Shown: in pieces, positions 6,841 through 13,265 of the stretch
Layout of the letters: every line of letters begins with the position of its first letter
Numbering within the stretch: the first letter of the stretch is position 1
Source: Candidatus Poseidoniaceae archaeon
GTDB taxonomy: Archaea > Thermoplasmatota > Poseidoniia > Poseidoniales > Poseidoniaceae
Length of the DNA stretch: 15,596 nt
NCBI GenBank assembly: GCA_013330925.1
Contig: DUHJ01000009.1
Coordinates: 1-15,596 of the forward strand
Reading direction: 5' to 3'
Notes under the pieces: model-generated
Told to the model about the DNA's origin: nothing
Databases searched by the model: none
The model's input: the letters and a program-made list of their open reading frames with translations, nothing else
Position numbers and translations under genes: made by a program

Positions 6841-7643
6841 CAGGCCCCGCTCCGCTCGAGGAGGGCGCGCCACGAAGCCTCGGCGTAGGCCTTTGCGGCC
6901 TGAACCGGGTCGTCCGCCCGATGAATGCCCGACCCGACGATGATGGCGTCCGAACCGGCCAACACCGCGTCCCTTGGATGGCCGTAGCGTTGACCCATGG
7001 CTCCGTCTCCCACGGCGAGGTTGACCCCAGGCGTCCAAATCATTCGACCTTCGCCCACGCGACGACGCAAATCCCGCAATTCGTCGGGCCGGCTTCCGTT
7101 TCCGATGAATCCCATCACGCCATCATGCCCTTTGCCATGCGCCACGACGGCGTCCGAATAGGGTCCTGCCAACAAGTTGCCGCGGCTGGACATCTGAGCC
7201 AGCAAGAGCACCCCGCCATCACGGTTCACGTCGGACCACGCGGCCATGCAACCGTCGACGATGTCCGGTCCTGAGATGAGGTGGGCCGTGACGAGGTCCG
7301 CCCAGCCGGCAATGCCGTACAGGCCATGCATTTGCTTCTGCGTGATGCCCCCGATGTCGGCGAATTTTCGGTCCTCGAAGAGCAACAGGTCGGCCGCGTC
7401 GGCCGCCGCCCGAACTTCCATCCACCCTTCTATGGTCCAATCTTCGACGACGTCCACGTGGGTTTTCAGGGCAGCCAGGGACGGGCCCACGCTCTGGACC
7501 AAGGCCAACAGGTCGCTCATTCGGGTGCGGTCGGCGGCGAGGCAGACCAGGCTTTCCGAGCGCGCAGCCGTGGTCATGTATTGACGCGCGATGGGCGTGG
7601 CCATGGCGCTCCAACGCTCGCCCCACGCCTCCGCCGGCTCCAT
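6840..7643 (-). CDS. pyrF: Orotidine 5'-phosphate decarboxylase, eukaryote-like
   Basis: This enzyme catalyses OMP to UMP, the last step of de novo pyrimidine synthesis. In the 267-residue product, Lys60 in ALKTHVD and the catalytic DxKxxD motif (Asp91, Lys93, Asp96 in FEDRKFADIGG) are present. They are followed by GIAGWADLVTAHLISGP, MSSRGNL, the MIWTPGVNL strand and GQRYGHP, the phosphate-gripper loop. The order and wording closely follow yeast/human OMP decarboxylase rather than the shorter archaeal and bacterial forms. One oddity is that the phosphate-binding Arg of the IVGRG motif (Arg235 in yeast) reads Ser238 here (IVGSGIHR), with an Arg four residues on. The start could also be the ATG at 7604, which has GGAG four bases upstream (254 residues). 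It lies 38 bases after the glycosyltransferase gene, probably in the same transcript. Confidence 0.92.
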   Translation of the reverse strand: MEPAEAWGERWSAMATPIARQYMTTAARSESLVCLAADRTRMSDLLALVQSVGPSLAALKTHVDVVEDWTIEGWMEVRAAADAADLLLFEDRKFADIGGITQKQMHGLYGIAGWADLVTAHLISGPDIVDGCMAAWSDVNRDGGVLLLAQMSSRGNLLAGPYSDAVVAHGKGHDGVMGFIGNGSRPDELRDLRRRVGEGRMIWTPGVNLAVGDGAMGQRYGHPRDAVLAGSDAIIVGSGIHRADDPVQAAKAYAEASWRALLERSGA

Positions 7644-7681
7644 GGTGCCTGTCCCGTGCCCAGCCCCTCAAGGGTTCCGGC

Positions 7682-8917
7682 TCAACGGTCGTCGAGCAAA
7701 GCCTCAAGGCCGCTCCTGAAGGCGGCCACAGAGCGTCTGTGATCGACCATGCGGGTGTGTTCACGTGCGAGACGACCGTAGGCATCTCGATCGTCGTAGA
7801 CGGCACGCAACGCGTCGATGACGTCGTCGACGTCATGGCCGTCCTGCACCAAGCGACCTCCTTCGCCCAACGCCTCCCGTTGCGAACCCACGTCTGACGT
7901 GACGCTTGGAACACCAAAGAGGCCGGCTTCTCCGATGACGCGCCCCCAGGATCCTGTGGTTTCGAAGAGGATGAGGTGCACGTCGATTTGGGCGAAGAAG
8001 GTCGCGGCGTCCACGTGTCCAAGCACCCGAGCGTTGGGGTGGCGCGCAAGTTCTTGCGGGTAGGCGCTGCCTCCCGCGATGTGGACCTCAGCGTCAGGCC
8101 ATCGTTCATGCAAGCGAGGAAGGAGGCGGTGGTACATCCGAAGGCCCTTCTCGGGCGTGACGACCATGATGCCGATGACGGGAGGCGCGCCATCCCCGCG
8201 CGCGGCTTGTTCGGATGCTCGCAAGGCGTTCACCTCGTCCATGGTTCCGAACCGCCCTTCGAAATCAATCGGCAGCGGAACGCTGTGCCCACGCCGAATG
8301 GAAAACCGCGATCGGATGTCGCTGAGCAACCCCTCGCCCGCGGCACAGACGAGGGCGGCTTCTTCCATCACGGGGCGAAACCGTTCCTCAAGCCGGAACA
8401 CGGTGTCGTCTCGCACGAACATCACGTAAGGCATGTTTCGAGCGCGGAAGGCTTGGGCAGCACCCGGGGCCCATTCCAATTGGGTCAAGCCGATGCCGCC
8501 GGTGTGTTCCAATCCGTCGAGCCAAGCACCGACCCGTGAGGCAAATTGAGGGGTGCGCCTGGCGATGTGGCGGTCATGGGCCCACTTGCGACGACGACGC
8601 TCTCCCTTTCGTTCACGCAGGCCCCACGCCACCTTCGACCAAACCCCTTCGATGGCCAGGTCCGTGGTCGTGAATTGCACCTCTGCTTCAAGCAAGCCAA
8701 TGGGGTCTCCTCGGTCGTGGCTCGCAAAGGCGTGCACGGTCCAAGCCGGATGCGTCGGAGTGTCCCCCGCGACCGTCATCGGGACGTACTCAGGGGCCGT
8801 TTCCAGTGTGGGCCCGGACACGGCGAGACCGTTGAGAAGGGCCGCCAAGGAGCGTTCCGCACCCCCTCCTGGCGGGTCGAGGTCCCGCACCGCGGCGAAC
8901 AGGCGTCGGTTGCTCAC
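7682..8917 (-). CDS. Glycosyltransferase, GT4-like (GT-B fold)
   Basis: The 411-residue product has the two-Rossmann-domain layout of retaining GT-B transferases. The N-terminal part has a glycine-rich loop PPGGGAERSL (15-24). The C-terminal part starts with VTPEKGLRMYHRLLPRL (253-269), then AEVHIAGGS, FETTGSWGRVIGEAGLFGVPSV (about 318-339) and a 'REALGEGG' loop. These resemble the nucleotide-sugar binding region of GT4 enzymes ('PEKG', 'GEAGLFGVP'), though the second Glu of the usual EX7E pair is not visible. No membrane segment is seen. It likely transfers a sugar from a nucleotide donor during surface glycan assembly. Donor and acceptor cannot be predicted. The start is a GTG, 60 bases after the PhyH gene stop. 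The location next to neuB/neuA supports a role in the glycan locus. Confidence 0.83.
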   Translation of the reverse strand: MSNRRLFAAVRDLDPPGGGAERSLAALLNGLAVSGPTLETAPEYVPMTVAGDTPTHPAWTVHAFASHDRGDPIGLLEAEVQFTTTDLAIEGVWSKVAWGLRERKGERRRRKWAHDRHIARRTPQFASRVGAWLDGLEHTGGIGLTQLEWAPGAAQAFRARNMPYVMFVRDDTVFRLEERFRPVMEEAALVCAAGEGLLSDIRSRFSIRRGHSVPLPIDFEGRFGTMDEVNALRASEQAARGDGAPPVIGIMVVTPEKGLRMYHRLLPRLHERWPDAEVHIAGGSAYPQELARHPNARVLGHVDAATFFAQIDVHLILFETTGSWGRVIGEAGLFGVPSVTSDVGSQREALGEGGRLVQDGHDVDDVIDALRAVYDDRDAYGRLAREHTRMVDHRRSVAAFRSGLEALLDDR

Positions 8918-8977
8918 GCCCCCGCCTTCGCTTCAACCCCTTTGAGCGTGGTGGGCCCTGACGTCGTCACCCCCTCG

Positions 8978-9832
8978 TCATGACGTGCTCGGCAGGAAGG
9001 CGTGCCCAACGTGGTCAAGCACGGGAATCGCTTCCTTCGGCCAAAGCCCCTCGCTCTGCAGGCGCTCCCGCAACGCATCAGGTACGCGAGGGTAGTCAAG
9101 GTCCGAACGAAGGTCTCGGTAGTAGGACCAGTGCCGATCGAAGTGATGGTTTTGCACGCCTGCACCGAGGTAGATGGAGTACTTCGGTCCACGTGTCCGC
9201 CCGCCACAGTGAAGCACGCGGTGGTCAAAAATCACCACGTCACCGGGTTCTGTGGCGATCCATTGCGCACGAGCAAAGGCAAGCCTCTGCCCCATGACAA
9301 GACGACGAACGGTGGAGAACCTCGGCGCACGACGCTCCCACTGCACCAAGCGTGATTCGCGACGGTGCGAGCGAGGGATCAGCCCGAATTTGAAACCGGA
9401 CTCGGCATGCGTCTGGAGGTAAAGTGCGATGCGAGCGCACCGGTACGGAGCCGCCGCCTCGTCCCAATCCTCGCCCTCGCCGAAACCTCGGTGGACGTTG
9501 TCCCGGTGCCAGCCTGGCGATGAATATCCGGCGTGCAGGTCGTTGTGGTGAAGGTAGACGGCATCCGGGCCGAGCACTTCACGCGCCAACCCAACGAGGC
9601 GCTCGTCGAAAAGGAGGTGTTGAAACGCAGGCACGCTGGCCACGCCAGCGGGGGCCGTCCATTTTCGAGGAACGCCGTCATCGACGTCCTCGAAATCGGC
9701 GTCGGTGACGCCTGAATGCTCGACCAAGCGATGCCGCAAATCCAGGGCCTCGTCAACACCCAACAAGCCGCGCACGACCACGAATCCGTCGCGGCGGTAC
9801 GCCTCCTGCAAGCCTGCGAAGCGGTTGGACAT
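8978..9832 (-). CDS. Phytanoyl-CoA dioxygenase (PhyH) family Fe(II)/2-oxoglutarate oxygenase
   Basis: The product starts at the ATG at 9832 (MSNRFAGLQEAYRRDGFVVV, 284 residues). The window also allows an upstream TTG at 9841, which is less likely. The N-terminal 'Y-x-x-DGFVVVRGLL' is the typical PhyH opening. Iron ligands are visible as a HxD pair in PGWHRDNVH and a distal His in HRVLHCGGRT (numbers from the TTG form: His112, Asp114, His211). An Arg shortly after (R-T-R-GPKYS) probably binds 2-oxoglutarate. The family hydroxylates small or lipid-like substrates, including natural products and ectoine. The substrate here is unknown. Given the flanking glycosyltransferases, a sugar or glycan modification is possible but unproven. 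It heads the minus-strand run with the GT4-like gene and is divergent from the GT-B gene. Confidence 0.87.
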   Translation of the reverse strand: MSNRFAGLQEAYRRDGFVVVRGLLGVDEALDLRHRLVEHSGVTDADFEDVDDGVPRKWTAPAGVASVPAFQHLLFDERLVGLAREVLGPDAVYLHHNDLHAGYSSPGWHRDNVHRGFGEGEDWDEAAAPYRCARIALYLQTHAESGFKFGLIPRSHRRESRLVQWERRAPRFSTVRRLVMGQRLAFARAQWIATEPGDVVIFDHRVLHCGGRTRGPKYSIYLGAGVQNHHFDRHWSYYRDLRSDLDYPRVPDALRERLQSEGLWPKEAIPVLDHVGHAFLPSTS

Positions 9833-9874
9833 GCAACCCAAGACCTTCCAAACGCGTTCATCAAGGCTTGGGTC

Positions 9875-9883
9875 GCTATAAGC
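9875..9883. promoter_or_regulatory. Near-palindromic TATA element between divergent PhyH and GT-B genes
   Basis: GCTATAAGC is AT-rich against a GC-rich background and reads GCTTATAGC on the other strand. It sits about 30 bases before the GT-B ATG at 9913 and about 47 bases before the PhyH ATG at 9832. A TATA box here could serve the plus-strand gene with a very short leader and the minus-strand gene with a leader of about 20 bases. Directionality would then be set by the BRE context. This rests on position and composition alone. Confidence 0.5.
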
Positions 9884-9912
9884 AGAAGACGCTTCGTCAG
9901 GACGGGGAGACC

Positions 9913-11094
9913 ATGCGCGCGCTCGTGGTCGCCGGAGAAGCCCCGACCAACCGCCAACACGTGGCGTCGGTGCTCGAGGCCATGGCCGAAGCGGGCGACG
10001 AAGCCGTCTTGGTCATCGGCCGCACCATACCCGGCCCTTACGCCTACGAAGCCAAGTCAAAGATGAGCCGCATGATCAACGGCTTCCTCTGGGCCCGTTT
10101 TGGCTGGGCCCGCAACCGTTACCGCGGCGGCGACTGGCGGTGGGAGGACGTCACCGGCAACGGAGTTGAGCCCAGGGGCACCACGTGGCCGACCGCGTTC
10201 CCTCCGGCCCGGGGCAGGCTACCGTGGACCCCTGACGTGGTCATCGTGGTCACCCCCAACCAAGGTTGGACGAAACATCAGGTCGTGCCGTGGGCCCGAC
10301 ATGCGGGCATTCCCGTGCTTTCCATCGATCATGGCTCGCCGACCTTGACGTGGCCTTGGTTGACGTACCGCGGCAGCATGATGGGGTGCAACGCCAACGC
10401 CGTTTGGTCGGAGGTATGCCGCGACATCAACGTCGGCGTCGGCGCGCCGGCCGAGGGACAGATCATCACCGGATCACCTTCCCTTGACGGCTTGGACACG
10501 GCCGGTGATGCCGATGTTCACGCCGCACTTGGGATTGAACCGGATCGAAGGATTGTGCTGATGCTCGGTTCGCACCGCCCTCCTGTGAAAGGCCCGGCCG
10601 ACGCGCTCTTTCGCGCAGCGTTGGATGCCTTCGGAAACCGGGACGACCTCGCCTTTGTCCACAAGCCACACCCTGTGGAAATCAGCCAAGGGTCCGTGCT
10701 TACGATGCCTGAAGGCGTCGTGACAACGACCGACCAGGACCTCTACCTGCCCTTGGTCCGGCACGCAGCGGTGATCCTCTCCCCTGCGACCTCTGTCGTC
10801 ATCCCTGCCCTCGCCTACCGAACGCCCTTTGTCAACAGCATCTCGCCCGACGACGGCGCGGCCCCAGCCGCGGAAGTGATGGCGCTGTTCGACGTGTTGG
10901 AGGGAGCGGTCTTCGGCCCGGATGACCTTGCCGCTGTGCTCGACAAAGGACTCCGCCCCGACGCTGCGGCGTGCGAACGGGCATTCGCCCGCCTCGGGCA
11001 CCGTGCAGACGGCAGGAACGGCGCTCGAGTGGCCTCTTTGGCACGGTGGTTGGCGAACGGAGGCATCCCGAACGAATGGACCGGCGAAGAATGA
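9913..11094 (+). CDS. GT-B-like transferase with HP-type motif; candidate nonulosonate/sialyl transferase
   Basis: This is a 393-residue soluble protein; the ATG at 9913 is preferred over a TTG at 9868 because it has GGGGAGACC upstream and begins the MRALVVAGEA strand. It looks like a two-domain GT-B protein. The N-terminal half ends with TPDVVIVVTPNQGW and IPVLSIDHGSPTL. The second half begins at RRIVLMLGSHRP and has AFVHKPHP (247-254) and LSPATSVVIPALAYRTP (289-305). KPHP and the downstream S/T-rich segment resemble the HP and S-S motifs of bacterial sialyltransferases, KDO transferases and TagF-type enzymes. The gene lies directly before neuB and neuA, so transfer of a CMP-activated nonulosonate is plausible. 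A UDP-sugar or glycerophosphate transferase cannot be excluded. The specific family was not identified with confidence. Confidence 0.6.
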   Translation: MRALVVAGEAPTNRQHVASVLEAMAEAGDEAVLVIGRTIPGPYAYEAKSKMSRMINGFLWARFGWARNRYRGGDWRWEDVTGNGVEPRGTTWPTAFPPARGRLPWTPDVVIVVTPNQGWTKHQVVPWARHAGIPVLSIDHGSPTLTWPWLTYRGSMMGCNANAVWSEVCRDINVGVGAPAEGQIITGSPSLDGLDTAGDADVHAALGIEPDRRIVLMLGSHRPPVKGPADALFRAALDAFGNRDDLAFVHKPHPVEISQGSVLTMPEGVVTTTDQDLYLPLVRHAAVILSPATSVVIPALAYRTPFVNSISPDDGAAPAAEVMALFDVLEGAVFGPDDLAAVLDKGLRPDAAACERAFARLGHRADGRNGARVASLARWLANGGIPNEWTGEE

Positions 11095-11114
11095 GAGGCC
11101 TATGGTCCACAGGC

Positions 11115-11120
11115 TGATAA
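11115..11120 (+). promoter_or_regulatory. TATA-like box upstream of neuB
   Basis: TGATAA within CTGATAACC is the only AT-rich patch between the GT-B stop (11094) and the ATG at 11144. It is centred about 27 bases before that ATG, the spacing expected for a leaderless archaeal transcript. This helps choose 11144 over the upstream in-frame ATG at 11102. The match is short and only moderately convincing. Confidence 0.4.
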
Positions 11121-11143
11121 CCTCGGGTCCGGTGTCGCCGAAC

Positions 11144-12019
11144 ATGGCCATCAGCGATATCGCCGAAGCCGTCGCCGCCGGGCAGACCTACATCATCGCA
11201 GAAATTGGCCAAAATCACCAGGGCGAGATGGCCATTGCGAAGCAGTTGATCGACACCGCCGCAGACGCCGGCGTCAACGCGATCAAGAGTCAGAAGCGGC
11301 ACACGCGCACGCTGTTGACCCCTGAACAATACGACCGCCCCTACGCGTCGCCCAATGCGTTTGCCGACACCTACGGCGCCCACAGGGACGCCCTCGAACT
11401 GTCGGTGGAGCAGCACATGGAACTTCAGGCACATGCCACCAGCCGCGGTGTGGCTTACTTTGTCTCTGCATGGGACCCGGTCAGCGCCGGACAAATGGCA
11501 GAGGCCGGCATTCCGATGTTCAAAATCGCCAGCGCCAGCATCACCGATGAGGAGACTGTGCGTGCGATGCTTGCGGCCGAGGTTCCGATGATGATGTCCA
11601 CCGGAATGAGCACCGAGGAAGAGATTCACACCTGTGCAGAGTGGCTCCGGACCTCCTCTCAGCCCAAGGTGATGTTCCACTGCACGTCGACGTACCCTGC
11701 CAAATTCGAACAACTCAACCTTGCTTACATGGCCACGCTTCAGGAACGTTACCCGGATTTCATCCTCGGTTTCTCCGGACATCACCAAGGCATCGCGATC
11801 GACATCGCAGCCGTTGCGATGGGTGCGAAAGTGCTCGAACGCCACTTCACCCTCGACCGAGCCATGCGCGGCAGCGACCACGCAGCGAGCCTCGAAGTCC
11901 CCGGGCTGCAGAAGCTCGTGCGTGACGTGCGGGCGTTCGAAGTGGCCCTTGGGGACGGCGTCAAGCGCGTCTACGACGAGGAAGTCCCCATGCGGGCCAA
12001 ACTCCGACGCGTCCAGTGA
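11144..12019 (+). CDS. neuB: N-acetylneuraminate (nonulosonate) synthase, NANS-like, lacking the SAF domain
   Basis: NeuB/NANS enzymes condense phosphoenolpyruvate with ManNAc or ManNAc-6-phosphate to make a nonulosonic acid. The TIM-barrel motifs are present: IIAEIGQNHQG (17-27), wording shared with human NANS; RPYASPNAFADTYGAH (65-80); FHCTSTYP (178-185); GFSGHHQGIAI with His213 and VLERHFTLDRAMRGSDHAASLE (230-251) with His234. The last two carry the expected metal-binding histidines. Homologues are about 345-360 residues with a C-terminal SAF/AFP-like domain that contributes to substrate binding across the dimer. This protein stops at residue 291, just where that domain should begin (MRAKLRRVQ), with an orderly neuA start after it. 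The start at 11144 is chosen for the motif spacing and the upstream TATA-like box; 11102 would add 14 residues. Confidence 0.88.
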   Translation: MAISDIAEAVAAGQTYIIAEIGQNHQGEMAIAKQLIDTAADAGVNAIKSQKRHTRTLLTPEQYDRPYASPNAFADTYGAHRDALELSVEQHMELQAHATSRGVAYFVSAWDPVSAGQMAEAGIPMFKIASASITDEETVRAMLAAEVPMMMSTGMSTEEEIHTCAEWLRTSSQPKVMFHCTSTYPAKFEQLNLAYMATLQERYPDFILGFSGHHQGIAIDIAAVAMGAKVLERHFTLDRAMRGSDHAASLEVPGLQKLVRDVRAFEVALGDGVKRVYDEEVPMRAKLRRVQ

Positions 12020-12022
12020 GGG
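12018..12022 (+). promoter_or_regulatory. neuA: Shine-Dalgarno-like site for neuA
   Basis: GAGGG lies six bases before the GTG start of neuA and overlaps the neuB stop codon. This supports the GTG as the real start and coupled translation of neuB and neuA. Confidence 0.55.
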
Positions 12023-12028
12023 TTCACC

Positions 12029-12715
12029 GTGTCCGTCGTGGCCGTCATTTGCGCACGCGGCGGTTCCAAGGGCATCCCACGCAAAAACGTCCGGCCTTTT
12101 GCCGGTCACCCGCTGATTGCTTGGACCATCCGTGCGGCGCTTGCCGCAGAGGGCGTGGACCACGTCGTGCTCTCCAGCGAAGACGATGAAATCCTCGCCG
12201 TGGCCGAAGCCCATGGCGCGCTGACGCATCGCCGTCCTGATGCGCTGGCGACGGACGAAGCCGCCACCGAGCCGGTGGTCATCGACGTGCTCAAGCACCA
12301 TCCCGAAGCACAGCAGGCAAACATCGTCGTGTTGATGCAAGCCACTTCTCCACTGACTTTGCCCGGCGATCTTGACGCGGCCTTGCGACAGATGGCCGCC
12401 CAAAATCTGGACAGCATGCTCTCAGTCGTCGAGAACCACGTGTTCCAATGGTCGCTCGGTGATGACGGAACCGCAACGCCGCTGAATTACGATCCACAGC
12501 AACGCCCCCGCCGGCAGGACATTCCCGATCGCGTGGCCGAAAACGGTGCGTTCTACCTCGCCACGCGCGAAGTGTGGGAGTCGCAGGCGTGCAGGCTCGG
12601 TGGGCGGACGGGCGCTTTTGTCATGCAACCCTGGCAAGCATGGGAAATCGACACGGAAGACGATTGGATGCGGCTGGAAACGCTCGTGCGCGAGCGAAGC
12701 CTTGAGCCGGCCTGA
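12029..12715 (+). CDS. neuA: CMP-N-acetylneuraminate (acylneuraminate) cytidylyltransferase
   Basis: This enzyme activates a nonulosonic acid with CTP to give the CMP-sugar donor used by sialyltransferases. The 228-residue product has the NeuA signature: the nucleotide-binding loop ICARGGSKGIPRKN (7-20), VLSSEDDEIL, a central MQATSPLTLPGDL (normally LQPTSPL) and the late RRQDIPDRVAENGAFYLA segment, with the ENGA(F/I)Y motif, followed by WEIDTEDDW. The length fits single-domain bacterial and archaeal forms, with no fused phosphatase domain. Instead, a separate HAD phosphatase gene ends at the next base on the other strand. The start is a GTG nine bases after the neuB stop. Specificity for sialic versus legionaminic or pseudaminic acid cannot be read from the sequence. 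Confidence 0.92.
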   Translation: MSVVAVICARGGSKGIPRKNVRPFAGHPLIAWTIRAALAAEGVDHVVLSSEDDEILAVAEAHGALTHRRPDALATDEAATEPVVIDVLKHHPEAQQANIVVLMQATSPLTLPGDLDAALRQMAAQNLDSMLSVVENHVFQWSLGDDGTATPLNYDPQQRPRRQDIPDRVAENGAFYLATREVWESQACRLGGRTGAFVMQPWQAWEIDTEDDWMRLETLVRERSLEPA

Positions 12716-13264
12716 TCAAGGCAAGCGTCCGGCCATGGGCCCGAGGCCTTTCGCTGCCCGGATGATTTCGGCCAATTCACGGACGGCTTCTTGGCCGCCA
12801 CGACGGCACAGCACGAGGTCCGCTGCCGCCTTGACGGCGGGGTGAGCGTTGGCTGGAGCGATGCAGAGGTCTGCTTCGCCAAAGGCGGCCAGATCCGGAA
12901 GGTCGTCGCCGACGAAAGCAATCGTCCCCTCGCCAAGTGCATGCCGAGTCCGGATGTCGTTGACGACCACGGCTTTGTCGGAGGCGCCCACATGGATTTC
13001 CGGCATCTGGAGCTTTTCCATGCGTGCGCGGGTGATTTCGGACGCCTCGCGGCTGACCACGCCGATGATCATGCCATCGTCGCGAAGCATGCCGAGCCCA
13101 TGGCCGTCGATGACGGAGAAACGTCGCGCCTCCGAACCGTCGGCGCCCCTGAGGACCGTGCCGTCCGTCAGCACACCGTCGACGTCGAGCAACAGCATCT
13201 CGAGGCGCGCCAACCGGGCGGCTTGTTCAGGAGATGGACGAACCCAATCGCTTGGCCAGTCCAT
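12716..13264 (-). CDS. KdsC-like HAD phosphatase; candidate nonulosonate-9-phosphate phosphatase
   Basis: This 182-residue HAD-superfamily C0-type phosphatase carries all four motifs: LLLDVDGVLTDG with Asp27 and Asp29 (nucleophile and acid/base), Ser71 in VVSREAS, Lys97 in GASDK and VGDDLPDLAAF with Asp120, Asp121 and Asp124. The C-terminal GGQEAVREL matches the KdsC tail that reaches a neighbouring active site in the tetramer. Relatives act on KDO-8-phosphate or on nonulosonate-9-phosphates such as KDN-9-phosphate. Its position next to a NANS-like synthase and NeuA, with no KDO genes in view, favours the latter. The ATG at 13264 has GAGGAGG six bases upstream and begins one base after the preceding gene's stop. 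It meets neuA tail to tail at a TGATCA palindrome, sharing no base. Confidence 0.85.
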   Translation of the reverse strand: MDWPSDWVRPSPEQAARLARLEMLLLDVDGVLTDGTVLRGADGSEARRFSVIDGHGLGMLRDDGMIIGVVSREASEITRARMEKLQMPEIHVGASDKAVVVNDIRTRHALGEGTIAFVGDDLPDLAAFGEADLCIAPANAHPAVKAAADLVLCRRGGQEAVRELAEIIRAAKGLGPMAGRLP

Positions 13265-13265
13265 G

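Noticed and set aside
9868..9912. Longer start (TTG at 9868) for the GT-B gene
   Set aside because: It overlaps the TATA element and adds a non-homologous basic extension; the ATG at 9913 has a GGGGAGACC leader.
12020..12200. Frameshifted continuation of neuB into a SAF domain
   Set aside because: The sequence after the neuB stop encodes the conserved NeuA N-terminal loop in its own frame, with no SAF-like motif seen in the other frames.
10832..12403. Long open frame (523 codons) on the minus strand opposite the GT-B gene, neuB and neuA
   Set aside because: It lies antisense to genes with clear catalytic motifs, shows no recognisable domain, and is rich in His, Arg and Gly as expected of a shadow frame in GC-rich DNA.
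12713..12718. TGATCA palindrome between neuA and the KdsC-like gene considered as a site
   Set aside because: It is simply the two TGA stop codons of abutting convergent genes; no additional structure such as a terminator hairpin surrounds it.
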